From the NCBI RefSeq assembly GCF_004336985.1, contig NZ_SJUO01000007.1, positions 1-64,000 of the forward strand: a stretch of DNA of 64,000 bases, in the 5' to 3' direction. Of this stretch, positions 19,101 through 27,599 are shown one piece after another. A program made the translations under genes and the position numbers. This DNA comes from Exiguobacterium sp. SL-9 (lineage in GTDB: Bacteria; Bacillota; Bacilli; Exiguobacteriales; Exiguobacteriaceae). The notes below the pieces were generated by a model that did no database searches, was not told the origin of the DNA, and worked only from the letters and a program-made list of their open reading frames with translations. The first letter of the stretch is position 1. The number at the start of each line of letters is the position of its first letter.

Positions 19101-19397
19101 TATGTCGAAAAAATTGTCTAATTGATTACGAATATAAAATTGATATTCTTCAGCAGTACACCAAAAGAAATCTTTAGAAGTTCCAATTTTTTGGGCAACA
19201 TGGGTAAGAATATCTGGAGAATTTTTAAATGATTCTATCGGTTGGGGAAACGCATCATTTAATAGTTTATATTCATTTAGGTCTTGAACATCCTCAGGAC
19301 TAAATCCGAAAAATACAAATAGCACTTTATTAGGGGTCTGGGCATTCTCAAGTTGATTTCGTAAAGTCTCAATGTTGATTTTTGTAAGTGTTCTCAT
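16185..19397 (-). CDS. Very large RecQ-like superfamily 2 helicase
   Basis: About 1070 residues, against about 600 for typical RecQ. Motif I (STGAGKS, about 327), motif II (VDEAH, about 434), GIDLPDINVVYHYAPTG and motif VI (EIGRAARDE, about 632) are RecQ-type. The first 300 residues are an unrecognised AT-coded domain and the last 350 are also unknown, with no clear RQC or HRDC unit. The start at 19397 has AGGAGAG upstream; the longer frame runs into the sigma gene promoter. It is divergent from the sigma gene across 55 bases. Probably a DNA-processing part of a defence system; partner genes are inferred. Confidence 0.85.
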   Translation of the reverse strand: MRTLTKINIETLRNQLENAQTPNKVLFVFFGFSPEDVQDLNEYKLLNDAFPQPIESFKNSPDILTHVAQKIGTSKDFFWCTAEEYQFYIRNQLDNFFDIHLLYNNLYHSTFPIFYTFENFNEVLNDFEEEDREITSSNFEAIIKFYSNVFKLDKVYASYSIDQDILEAMTPYFDGFEKVDKLNNTYPAYDLVIELQEDQTEFLLLTDKLLNSQSKQIVNIVHSNLQDIYINHYSDRLSVLKMLNDNIVLTFTQKSLSVKKFDESKYLSLLDEYFGYSSFRNLSMYKDPDHSKELVDVSQSQIIHDIVEEIENAQKELPFKDIFITSSTGAGKSVMFQLPSFLIYKEYQLLTIVISPLIGLMNDQVKNLKDRGIHNVATINSNVTPAEKAAIQERIRNKEIAILYISPETLLGRSDIKMLIGNETKVGLFIVDEAHIVTTWGKAFRSDYWYLGPYLKKLRKEMKFPIATFTATAIYGGEEDMYKETRDSLGLINPKFYLGKVKRDDIEMKIDMHTKDLKTNEYQRAKFEFVSRRLKVFMKEESKVLVYFPTIPLIRQLQTYIEEHHPRLAKEIVQYYGSLDKANKDGNHSRFSAGDAKIMFATKAYGMGIDLPDINVVYHYAPTGNVCDYVQEIGRAARDESISGQAYFDFLKNDFSHIKRLHGMSTIRRTQLQLVAQKIYNIYKEKKRSRNLLVNVEDFAYIFTSNNRIEDIDVEGKLKTALLLIEKDFVNKIGYAPFVARPRGLFSREYFTVTAQGEKLLQQIQNRPYAKFIRSIKSNLHTAIYELNLKEIWEKKYRNLSFPDFKRRFHERDDMIKLNFLNEIDPTFVVNFQSSNSLESASAQFNQRLQSISQFFSQYALTNTYFTSDQLAFSIQKSLKLHKYEAASLAQVFLHSMVRFNVINQNTNAKSVIRHHEVSGYQVGPAYEDFFKFLQRQTLQYLTSQVDQQTDGSYNIYLSKSVRNAMDRLSITFGILEAFKLITYQIQGGNTPEIYIRINSTLTLESLIKNPEKYQNQILNNVHYRHKLSIEMLKYIFENKMDTATFWEVIEDYFLGSIPEEVVINAKTIK

Positions 19398-19452
19398 GAT
19401 ATCTCTCCTTTTTTTGAGTATATCAAATTGTGTAATAAGATTGAGGTGTAGC
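19398..19452. promoter_or_regulatory. Divergent promoter region, helicase and sigma factor
   Basis: Only 55 bases separate the two starts, so both promoters must overlap here or extend into the genes. The sequence is AT-rich, with TATATCAAATTG near its middle. Co-regulation, possibly by the sigma factor itself, is likely but not demonstrated. Confidence 0.5.
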
Positions 19453-20571
19453 ATGAACAACTCTTTATTTTTAAAGCGTTTTATCCTAAATAATTTTAAA
19501 GTTCAAGAAAAGATTTCATTAGAAGACATTAAACAGAAATTAATGATATTTTTTCAACAGGATACATTGAATATCAAAGATGATGATCTGATTATTTACC
19601 TGAAAGAGTTGGGATTTGAAAAAATTGAGATTCTAGAACAGAGCGTGCAACAAAATACAAAAAATGATTTAGAAATTAATGTTGAAGAGGAAGTTATATT
19701 AGAAGAAGAATTAACATTAGATGCTTTTTTTGATGATTATGACAGTGAACATCATTTGAAAATTGCTGGGGACTATCGTGATAATAAAAAAATGCTTGAA
19801 CTTTTTCATGGGAATTCTGAGTTTGATCCATTAGTTTTTGAAAAATTAATGGTCAATAATCAACTCCTAGTAGAGAAGATAGCAAATAGATATTTGTTTA
19901 TGAGCAAGGGAATGACCTTAGAAGATTTAATTAGCGAAGGAAATTTAGGGTTGATGAAAGCTATTAAAAAGTTCGATATTAATATGGAAAACTCGTTTTC
20001 GACCTATGCATTTGTATGGATTAGACAAAGTATTACACGAGCAATTGCAGATAAAAGCAATTTGATTCGAATACCCGTTCATATGATGGAAAAAATAAAT
20101 AAAATGAATCGAATTGAGAGGGAGCTCGAATCACTGAAAAATAAAGTGTGTGTAGAAGAAGTCTGTAGCTTAATGGAAACAACTAAAGAAAAATATTATT
20201 GGATGAAGGAAATCCAGCATCGATTCCTACACGAGGTTTCGCTCAATGGTAAAATTGCAGTCGAAAATGCTAACGATGAGATTATAGACTTTATTCCAGC
20301 AATGAATAGTGATTTTATAATAGATCCTTCAGTAGAAGAGATTGCTTTAATACATGAGAAATTAATCATAATTCAAAGCGAATTAAATCAATTACCTTAT
20401 AGAGAGAGACAAATTATAGTACTGCGATTTGGACTTGAGAATGGGGACCCTCAAACATTAGAGGAAGTAGGCAAGGTTATAGGAGTGACAAGGGAAAGAA
20501 TTAGGCAAATTGAAGCAAAAATTATTCGGAAATTAAGAAATAGCAAAAATATAGTTGCACTTAAAGAATAA
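19453..20571 (+). CDS. Sigma-70 family factor, primary-sigma-like regions 2 to 4
   Basis: About 372 residues from the ATG at 19453 (GAGGTG upstream; the frame opens earlier without a site). The N-terminus (1-60) is a small helical domain reminiscent of sigma region 1.1, followed by a very acidic linker (about 60-105). Region 2 spans about 135-215, including DLISEGNLGLMKAIKKFD and STYAFVWIRQSI, and ends with IRIPVHM, a mark of primary sigma factors. Region 4 (about 313-371) has LRFGL and TRERIRQIEAKIIRKLR. It should bind RNA polymerase and recognise vegetative-like promoters. It lies between a helicase and an ATPase/nuclease pair; no anti-sigma gene is adjacent. Confidence 0.88.
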   Translation: MNNSLFLKRFILNNFKVQEKISLEDIKQKLMIFFQQDTLNIKDDDLIIYLKELGFEKIEILEQSVQQNTKNDLEINVEEEVILEEELTLDAFFDDYDSEHHLKIAGDYRDNKKMLELFHGNSEFDPLVFEKLMVNNQLLVEKIANRYLFMSKGMTLEDLISEGNLGLMKAIKKFDINMENSFSTYAFVWIRQSITRAIADKSNLIRIPVHMMEKINKMNRIERELESLKNKVCVEEVCSLMETTKEKYYWMKEIQHRFLHEVSLNGKIAVENANDEIIDFIPAMNSDFIIDPSVEEIALIHEKLIIIQSELNQLPYRERQIIVLRFGLENGDPQTLEEVGKVIGVTRERIRQIEAKIIRKLRNSKNIVALKE

Positions 20572-20678
20572 TAATAATTTACGTGAAGATATTAGCATAT
20601 TTATTCATAGATATTTCGCAAGTATAAATATTCATATAATTTCTATGAAGATATTAAATTACAAAGGGATGATCTCGT
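20572..20678 (+). promoter_or_regulatory. Gap with direct repeats before Septu-like pair
   Basis: A 107-base AT-rich spacer. TGAAGATATTA occurs twice (20584-20594 and 20646-20656), and TATAAT lies at 20635-20640 without a clear -35. No terminator follows the sigma gene, so read-through is possible. The repeats may be a binding site. Confidence 0.4.
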
Positions 20679-22379
20679 ATGGGTAAACTACTATTTTTGT
20701 TTATCAAAAGTGTAAATAGAAAGTTAACTAATCAAGAATTAAATTTTAGTGAAGAGTTTGATGTACATTTTAATAAGGAAAATACATTGGTTATTAAAGA
20801 AAAATCAAACAGATTGAAAGGCTTTTGGGGGGATGGGGTCTACAATTTTAATCTGCTATTAGGTAAGAATGGTGTTGGAAAAACAAGCATCCTCGATCTG
20901 TTAGGATTAAATAATAAAACTAGAGGGCTTCATTTTAATAGAGGAAAGTATTTCAAAATATATCAAATTCAAGATAATTTATTCTATTATTCAGGAACAA
21001 TGAGTAATCAGATTAAAAATATTGATGAAAATTTAAAAAAGAAAAATAATTTTTTATTTAAATTTGAGGATGGATTTGTAAAAGAAACAAACACAAGAGC
21101 TCAGAATCAAATCCATATTCACTATATTAGAAATGCAATAAATTTTTCATGGAGCTCAACCAAAAAGATCTTTAGAAAAAATGATGACACCTTAATTAGA
21201 TATTCTTACCCAACTTCTAAGTTTAAAGATGTGCTGAACGCATATTATAAATTTGGCTTATTTGAAAATCAAAATCGAGCAATAAAAATCGAACAAAAAA
21301 TTACTTATAGTAACAATTCGCGTTATTTATCATATATTTATAACTTTAATTCAAAAGATATAAGTCGAGATTCAAACAATTTCTTATTCTTAGATGATAA
21401 GAGTAATGAATTAAATAATTTGATATATAAAGAATACTCCAGAATAAATCAGAATTCGATTTACGAAAATCATACTAATCATAAAAGTTATTTCATTTTA
21501 AGATTGTTAGAAAAAATACTAATTAAGCAATTATCTACTTTAATTTCTTTAGAAAGAAATAAAGACTCGAAATTCAATGTTTTATTTAATATATTAGAAT
21601 CTAAACAAATGAATGATGAAATTATTGATAATGAAACTTCAATAGAAACTAAAATTAATTATTTAATTTATATGATGAATTTTATGAGTTTTTCTTTCAA
21701 AGAAATTAACTTACCAATCATTGAGATAGATAACTTAATTGAGTTGCTTGATAAAATTCCTGACAAGTTTTTTTATAGTTACAATGAGATAGTCTTCCCT
21801 CAAGAAGGTAATTATCATCTCGATGAAATTTCAATCCTAATTGAAGAATATACAAATTATTTTAAAACTTCATTTGTTAACTTCAGTGATGGAGAATTGG
21901 TGTATCTAAATGTCTTTTCAACAATAGCAAAGGCAATCGAAGATTCATATGCTCACGATACAATTCTTCTCCTAGATGAGCCTGATATTAATTTACATCC
22001 AGAGTGGGCGAGAAGATTTATTCACGATTTAATTCGAATAATTCAAACTAAATACCTTAGTAAAAAAGTTCAGATAATAATTTCCTCTCATTCTCCTTTT
22101 ATAGTTACTGATTTTCCAAAAGAAAACATTTATTTAATAAAAACCAATAAAAAAAGCACTAACGAGATTTCAAATCCTGAATTCGGATTCGCTGCAAATT
22201 TTTATGATCTGATATCTGACACTTTTTTTATGGAATCTCCAATCGGTGAGTTTGCATTGCAAAAAATCCAAAACATTAAAAATTCAAAAGTTACTAATAG
22301 TAATCAAGTAATAGATACAATTGATGATCAATTATTAAAACGTTTAATTATAGAGGAAAACATAAATGATAAAAATTGA
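20679..22379 (+). CDS. ABC-type ATPase, Septu PtuA-like
   Basis: A 566-residue AAA_21/SMC-like ATPase. Walker A GKNGVGKTS lies at about 60-69, an ABC-signature-like FSDGE at about 402, Walker B LLLDEPDINLHPEW at about 429-442 and an H-loop SSHSPF at about 468. The region between is long and Asn/Lys-rich. It overlaps the HNH gene by 14 bases. ATPase plus HNH is the layout of Septu (PtuAB) defence, in which the ATPase senses or gates and the HNH protein cuts nucleic acid. It differs from typical Septu in following a sigma gene. RBS GGGATG. Confidence 0.85.
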   Translation: MGKLLFLFIKSVNRKLTNQELNFSEEFDVHFNKENTLVIKEKSNRLKGFWGDGVYNFNLLLGKNGVGKTSILDLLGLNNKTRGLHFNRGKYFKIYQIQDNLFYYSGTMSNQIKNIDENLKKKNNFLFKFEDGFVKETNTRAQNQIHIHYIRNAINFSWSSTKKIFRKNDDTLIRYSYPTSKFKDVLNAYYKFGLFENQNRAIKIEQKITYSNNSRYLSYIYNFNSKDISRDSNNFLFLDDKSNELNNLIYKEYSRINQNSIYENHTNHKSYFILRLLEKILIKQLSTLISLERNKDSKFNVLFNILESKQMNDEIIDNETSIETKINYLIYMMNFMSFSFKEINLPIIEIDNLIELLDKIPDKFFYSYNEIVFPQEGNYHLDEISILIEEYTNYFKTSFVNFSDGELVYLNVFSTIAKAIEDSYAHDTILLLDEPDINLHPEWARRFIHDLIRIIQTKYLSKKVQIIISSHSPFIVTDFPKENIYLIKTNKKSTNEISNPEFGFAANFYDLISDTFFMESPIGEFALQKIQNIKNSKVTNSNQVIDTIDDQLLKRLIIEENINDKN

Positions 22380-23508
22380 TATTAGTAATTTCAATCATGA
22401 TCAACTAAATTTTATGAAAGACAAATTATTAGACGAATTTTATTTGAAAATAAGTACGAAGAGATCGAAGTTAAGACACTTCAGGTGTAATCTAAAACAA
22501 ATCACAAAAAGACCAGTATCAATAAAAAAAAATGTTAGGGATATTGTTGAATTTGATTTTGATTTTGAAAAGTATCAAGATGATTATTTTTTTTATGAGT
22601 ACATTAACTTTTCTGAGTTCTATAGACAAACAAAATATCTTACTAATAAGGAGCAAAGGGAATGTTATTTAATGAGATTAAAAGAGTTTGCTGAAATGCC
22701 TGATAATATTGGCTTTTATTCTTTTGATCACAATTTCCAAAGATTCATTGAACCATCGTACTTCATGAATAAAATTAATAATAATGATAATTTTAAAGAT
22801 TATATCGATAATGAATTGTTTTTTAAAATTAAAACAATTAATGAAAATTTCAAGATTTTTTTCGATTATGATACGTTCATTTCACCTATCAGATCACGTC
22901 TATTAAATGCTATAGGTCTTGAAGTTTGCCCTTATTGTAACGAAACATTGATTCATAAGTTGCCTGACCGTACTTACGCTGATTTAGACCATTTTTATAG
23001 TCAATCGAATTTTCCTCTATTCACTTTGTCATTTAATAATTTTATACCTAGTTGTTTACTATGTAATAGAACTTTAAAAAAATCTTCAATCACAAAAATT
23101 ATGAACCCTAGAATAGAGGGGTTTGAAAAAATGGCATATTTTAGGATGAATAATGTAATTGAGTTATTAAGCTACAATGACGTAACTGTTGATATAAGTG
23201 TAGCTCATAATACTGAATATTTAGATCGTGAAAAGATTAATAGTTCTATCGAAATGTTTGATTTAAATAATAGATATAATCATTCTGATGTTAAAAAGAT
23301 TGCAAAAGGATATTTTGATAAGACTCAGAATAATTTAAATGAAAAGTATAGAGAATATATTGGTGAAATAATACCATACGTGCTTCAAATGAATGAAAAA
23401 GAATATATTCAATATATTTTCGGAATTGATTTTGACGAAACAAGTATTTTAAACAATCGACTAGGTAAATTTAAATTAGATTTAATTAATCAACTCACAC
23501 AGGACTAA
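22366..23508 (+). CDS. HNH endonuclease, Septu PtuB-like, enlarged
   Basis: A 380-residue protein. The HNH/zinc core is CPYCN (about 187), ADLDHFYSQSNFPLFTLS (about 205-222) and CLLCNR (about 230), closely matching the PtuB pattern in which a DLDH His and two CxxC pairs frame the site. The N-terminal 180 residues and C-terminal 150 are extra and unrecognised. Start ATG with GAGGAAA upstream, overlapping the ATPase gene. The nuclease would act downstream of the ATPase during infection. It ends only 2 bases from the stop of the convergent integrase gene. Confidence 0.85.
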   Translation: MIKIDISNFNHDQLNFMKDKLLDEFYLKISTKRSKLRHFRCNLKQITKRPVSIKKNVRDIVEFDFDFEKYQDDYFFYEYINFSEFYRQTKYLTNKEQRECYLMRLKEFAEMPDNIGFYSFDHNFQRFIEPSYFMNKINNNDNFKDYIDNELFFKIKTINENFKIFFDYDTFISPIRSRLLNAIGLEVCPYCNETLIHKLPDRTYADLDHFYSQSNFPLFTLSFNNFIPSCLLCNRTLKKSSITKIMNPRIEGFEKMAYFRMNNVIELLSYNDVTVDISVAHNTEYLDREKINSSIEMFDLNNRYNHSDVKKIAKGYFDKTQNNLNEKYREYIGEIIPYVLQMNEKEYIQYIFGIDFDETSILNNRLGKFKLDLINQLTQD

Positions 23509-23510
23509 AT

Positions 23511-24539
23511 CTATTTAAAGGGTAGTTCGAAGTTGTTGGACAGGTTTGCGAGCTGGTTAAACGATTGCAAATAACCGTTTGTTGTATTTATCGAATCATG
23601 GCCGACTAATTGCATGACCCCGATCAACGGACTGCCATTAGCTAAGAGTTTTGTGATATAGGCGCGACGGAACCAGTGGGGTGGGGTTTTCACTTCCGTT
23701 GCTACGTGCTCGACCGCTTGATGGGTCATCAAGCGAAGGGCTTCATAGGTCATTGGATGACCTTGCTTCTTCGTGCTGAAGGCGATGAAAGGAGAAGTCT
23801 CTTCTTCAATCATCATCAATGTCTGCAGTCGATTGATGAGGTGACTCGCCTTTTCGGTGAGCGGGATGCGGCGCCATTTGCCGCGCTTCCCTTTCACCTC
23901 GAGATAGAACGTGTGCTGATTCCGCTTGACGTCAGTGAACTTAACTGAGAGCAGTTCGGCCGCCCGCATGCCCGTCGTCAACAACAAATACCCGATTGTC
24001 TCGTTCCGGAGCTCCATGAGCTCCTTTTTTTGTGCCCGTTTGACAGTGTGGCGGAACGACTCGGCAATCTGCTCAATCTCGTCGAAGTCGACCTCACGCC
24101 GGAGCAACTCAGGCCGCTGCTGGTTCTTCACATGGAAGGCCAGGTTATGTAGATGATACTGGTTGACGTGGAGGTAGGTCAGGAGGCGCTTTAACATGTG
24201 GTTTTTCCGCTGTGCCGTGCGTGGGGCATACTGTTCGTTCACCTCAAACAGGTAACGATGGATGTCGAGTACGGTCAGGTGTTTTAACCCATCTGTCTTC
24301 GTCATCACAAAACTGAGGACGAACTCGAGGTCCAATTTATACGCGCGTCGCGTGTGCGGGCTCTTGTCCGCATAGATCGGGAACAGTTCTGTCGCCCAGA
24401 ACAATTCGATGATCTCGATATCATTCAAGGTCTCGAGATCAATATGGTCCTTCCTTAATGCTTCGGCCAGTTTCGGGTTGGCCCCGGTCAGTTCTCGCAA
24501 TGCTACCTCGAACGCTTGCTGTTTTTTCTCGATCTCCAT
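23511..24539 (-). CDS. Tyrosine recombinase/integrase
   Basis: A 342-residue XerC/D-type recombinase. An N-terminal SAM-like core-binding domain (about 55-140) precedes the catalytic domain, with R192 (TGMRAAELL), K216 (VKGKRGKW), H288xxR291 (HWFRR), H314 (GHDSIN) and nucleophile Y323 (GYLQSF). The full set suggests activity. It is GC-richer than the defence genes it faces. It may resolve plasmid multimers or have moved the adjacent island. The AT-rich inverted repeats just upstream are a candidate site. Confidence 0.9.
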   Translation of the reverse strand: MEIEKKQQAFEVALRELTGANPKLAEALRKDHIDLETLNDIEIIELFWATELFPIYADKSPHTRRAYKLDLEFVLSFVMTKTDGLKHLTVLDIHRYLFEVNEQYAPRTAQRKNHMLKRLLTYLHVNQYHLHNLAFHVKNQQRPELLRREVDFDEIEQIAESFRHTVKRAQKKELMELRNETIGYLLLTTGMRAAELLSVKFTDVKRNQHTFYLEVKGKRGKWRRIPLTEKASHLINRLQTLMMIEEETSPFIAFSTKKQGHPMTYEALRLMTHQAVEHVATEVKTPPHWFRRAYITKLLANGSPLIGVMQLVGHDSINTTNGYLQSFNQLANLSNNFELPFK

Positions 24540-24611
24540 GCTTCTCCCTCTTTTCGCTCTCTGTTTTCAACTAAATATCTGTAGTCCTTGAAATGTGAGG
24601 TAAAAAATAAG

Positions 24612-24702
24612 TAATACATATGTATTTATATTTAAAATACGTTTGTAATTAGATAAATTGATTAAATAAATATGTATTACATTTATATATTTAAATACAA
24701 CT
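24612..24702. repeat. AT-rich inverted repeats upstream of integrase
   Basis: GTAATACATATGTATT includes a perfect 14-bp palindrome, and AAATATGTATTAC further along is its approximate inverse. TATTTAAAATAC and TATTTAAATAC accompany both. The layout could be a recombinase binding or attachment site, or simply a promoter region. Confidence 0.4.
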
Positions 24703-24757
24703 AAATTATTAATACTTGTGATAATCTTATATTATCACAAGTTAAGAAATAATATAA

Positions 24758-24792
24758 CGGGACATAGGATACCATTCATCCCATGTCCCGGT
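24758..24792 (-). terminator. Terminator of TPR-protein gene
   Basis: CGGGACATAGGAT and ATCCCATGTCCCG pair, with one mismatch, around a 7-base loop, just past the stop of the gene at 24809. Confidence 0.8.
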
Positions 24793-24808
24793 TTGCTAAA
24801 TAGATAAA

Positions 24809-25408
24809 TCAACGTTTGTTTAGATTCCAAGTCTCAATCCCGAAATTAATGTAGGTTTCAATGAGATTAGGACTATAAGAATGTGATTCCCCGTTGATTG
24901 ATTTTTTATATTCGATGATCTGTGCCTTCCATTCAGGAGGAAGTTGTCGGGTATCGCCTAAGTCAATTGCTGCGTGACCCAAATGGTGAAAGAGATTCAT
25001 CTTTATATTATCATCGTTTGCGTACTTGATGGACGACATATAGTGATTCGTCGATTCCTCCCGTCGGCCTAAAAGATAACAAATTTTCCCAAGAGCGTTA
25101 TGAATTTCGCAAGCATCATCCGGGTGCTGAATCATCTGCAGTAGTTCTTTGTAGATAGAATAAGATTTCTGGTAGTCACCGACACGTTTATAGTTGACGC
25201 CTAGGTACAACTTGATGTTAAAAAGCTCGTTTTTGACATTGGCCGGACTGGAACTGTTGATTTTGCCTAACGCATTTTCGAGATACTTGATGGCCTCGAT
25301 TTTTTGACCGTTCTGATGGGCAGAGTACCCGAGTCTTATCAACTCATCTACGCTTTTACCGTTGTCGTTCGAAAAATAACGTTTGAATTTGTCTTCAAGA
25401 TTATCCAT
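24809..25408 (-). CDS. TPR-repeat protein
   Basis: A 199-residue soluble protein with about four tetratricopeptide-like repeats: LGYSAHQNGQKIEAIKYLENA, YLGVNYKRVGDYQKSYSIYKE and LGKICYLLGRREESTNHYM are the clearest. Such scaffolds bind partner proteins or peptides. RBS GAGGTGAG. It follows the 409-residue gene by 48 bases on the same strand, so the two are probably one operon with a shared terminator at 24758. No enzymatic motif. Confidence 0.75.
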   Translation of the reverse strand: MDNLEDKFKRYFSNDNGKSVDELIRLGYSAHQNGQKIEAIKYLENALGKINSSSPANVKNELFNIKLYLGVNYKRVGDYQKSYSIYKELLQMIQHPDDACEIHNALGKICYLLGRREESTNHYMSSIKYANDDNIKMNLFHHLGHAAIDLGDTRQLPPEWKAQIIEYKKSINGESHSYSPNLIETYINFGIETWNLNKR

Positions 25409-25456
25409 TATATTCTCACCTCGTTTTAAATTTTAGGGCATCGATTGTCTAATAGG

Positions 25457-26686
25457 TTAGCCGTTTCTAGAACACTCATGAGTCCGAATCCAAAGATGAT
25501 GGTCATTCAAATAGTGAAATACGTCACTCCATGAATTGTAGGTGACCACGCTCTTTTCATGGATGATGTTATCCATGTAGTTGCTGAATGTTAATGCTCC
25601 CCATTCTTCTTCAAAGACCTTTTCGATACCGAAGAACACATATTCTTGCGTAGATGGGTCAAACTCAGCCAGTAATATACTACCAATAAACTCTTTGGCT
25701 CCTTCAGGACCGAAACTCACCCTCGACCCGTGTTTCGTTGACAGGACGTGATAAATATTATCAATAGTTGACTTTAACAGGCCGTGAGAATAACCGCTCA
25801 CAAATTGTTTGAAGGAGTCATCCTGTTCAGTTTTGGCGGCAATGAAAGGTTGTATTTTATCCTTCATAACTCTTTCTTTTACCATTTTTAACGACTTCTG
25901 CATCTCAGAAGTATCTATAAAAGCCTTTAATTGAATTAAAATTTTCTCCAAATGTTGCTGTTTGAAGCCGTCATCAATATCAGGAGAATTACAAATTAAA
26001 TCAAAATAGAACTCTAAAGCGTATCCTGAGAATCTCAAGGCGTTTCGGTACATGTCTGACATTGGCACATCATCCTCATCATACCTTGACATATAGGTGG
26101 TTTCTCGAGATTCAGACGGGTCAATTTCACCTTCTCCTACGGCAATCCAATATAAAGCCTCATTTGTGTCATCTACTTCATCGTCATAATCGCTAGGTCC
26201 ATTCTTTCGAGTGGATCTATATTCAAATGATTTAAAGTATCCTTTTTCAAGTTCCACACCTTGCACTAGATCTCCTAAGCTGTGAAAGACAGGAAGAAGG
26301 TATCTGCCATTGTGCGTTTCAACCATATGTTGAGCCATATTTTTAGTAATTTTTTCTTTTAACAGGTCAAGATAACTCATCACCAAGTTTTCTTCTTTGT
26401 CATAAAGAACAAATTCAAGATTGGTTTTCTGTCGATTGAACAAATAAAGAAAGCATTCGGCGATGATTCTATCACCAACAAAAGGTGACACGTGAAGTTT
26501 AGCCCTCTCGAAAATGTGATTAACGACTTCTAGTTCATCCATACCCGTGAAATTCTGAATGGTGTCAACGGTTTTAGAAACGAGTTTCTGTGTATCTTCC
26601 TGTCTTCGATATACCTTGTCATATGTGTTCAATAGATATTCTATTTGGCTGTTAAACGCTTCGAACAGCTCATGATCAAAAGACAT
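25457..26686 (-). CDS. Hypothetical protein, operon with TPR gene
   Basis: A 409-residue acidic, mainly helical protein I do not recognise. A Glu/Asp-rich segment (about 165-215) separates two helical parts. There are no catalytic motifs, signal or membrane segments. ATG after AAGGGG. It leads a two-gene unit with the TPR protein. The surrounding DNA is gene-poor and AT-rich, as in accessory islands. A defence or signalling role is possible but has no sequence support. Confidence 0.65.
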   Translation of the reverse strand: MSFDHELFEAFNSQIEYLLNTYDKVYRRQEDTQKLVSKTVDTIQNFTGMDELEVVNHIFERAKLHVSPFVGDRIIAECFLYLFNRQKTNLEFVLYDKEENLVMSYLDLLKEKITKNMAQHMVETHNGRYLLPVFHSLGDLVQGVELEKGYFKSFEYRSTRKNGPSDYDDEVDDTNEALYWIAVGEGEIDPSESRETTYMSRYDEDDVPMSDMYRNALRFSGYALEFYFDLICNSPDIDDGFKQQHLEKILIQLKAFIDTSEMQKSLKMVKERVMKDKIQPFIAAKTEQDDSFKQFVSGYSHGLLKSTIDNIYHVLSTKHGSRVSFGPEGAKEFIGSILLAEFDPSTQEYVFFGIEKVFEEEWGALTFSNYMDNIIHEKSVVTYNSWSDVFHYLNDHHLWIRTHECSRNG

Positions 26687-27599
26687 TTCATGAATCCCCT
26701 TTCGTTATGGAAGAGAAAAGTGAGAGAGTATCATATAAAGCCTAGATGCATCACTCCGTTTAATTTTTGATCTTGACCATATTTGAATTGCAAAAAATGC
26801 TTTATGTATTTAATTGGTCTAACATCTCTTTTGATATGAAACTAAACGTTCTGATTGATCATTCGGACTTTTGACGCTTGGGAATGTTTCAACTGACCAG
26901 TTTGATTCATTTAATTATGTAGTTCAATCGCATATTGAAAATCCAATATTAGTTAATATTCTCCTTAAAAACTTACAATCCTTCACTCATTAATAATTAT
27001 TTTTCCATGTATTCATATTTATAATTTTACTTATATTTAAACTTTAACATGCTCTAGATTTATAGATGATAAGAGGTGATAAATGACATACCAATGATCC
27101 ATTGACCCAGCGGCTCTGGTTATAAAAGTTCATGACAATCTTTGAAATGTCGTATGCGATAAAGTACCCGTGAATCCAGTTCATTATAGTCATTGTGATA
27201 GAGAGATTAAATTTTAAAGGGATCTGTAAAGAATTAATCGACAAGTTGATGATTGCAGTCTTCTAGTATGATAAGAGCCAACGTCCGAAGAAAGTTCATG
27301 CTTTAAATACCAAGACATTTAACCACATAAATAGATGAGTGAGAAATAACGCCTAAGGTCGATGTTCGTCTTTCGGGAGGACTCTTAAAAAAATGCTCAA
27401 GATGGTCTAAGTCATGCAGTTTGGTACTAGGCTGGAAAAAAATGAGGTCTTTAAGGGAGTTCGATAAGATTGATTAAATGAAATGAAATCTCATATAAAA
27501 AAATCCCTAATGAAAAATAGATTTAAGATATCATCCAATTAACTACTAAAGGGTAGGTAATACATATTTTATTTCCTTATAAATTTTCAAGAATGTGAT
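26687..27599. other. Gene-poor AT-rich region
   Basis: About 900 bases without a frame that has both a ribosome binding site and coding character. The longest, about 66 codons near 27044-27244, is not convincing. I see no terminal inverted repeats of an insertion sequence. It may hold decayed sequence. Confidence 0.5.

Noticed and set aside
27044-27244. 66-codon minus-strand frame in a gene-poor region
   Set aside because: No ribosome binding site and no coding character.
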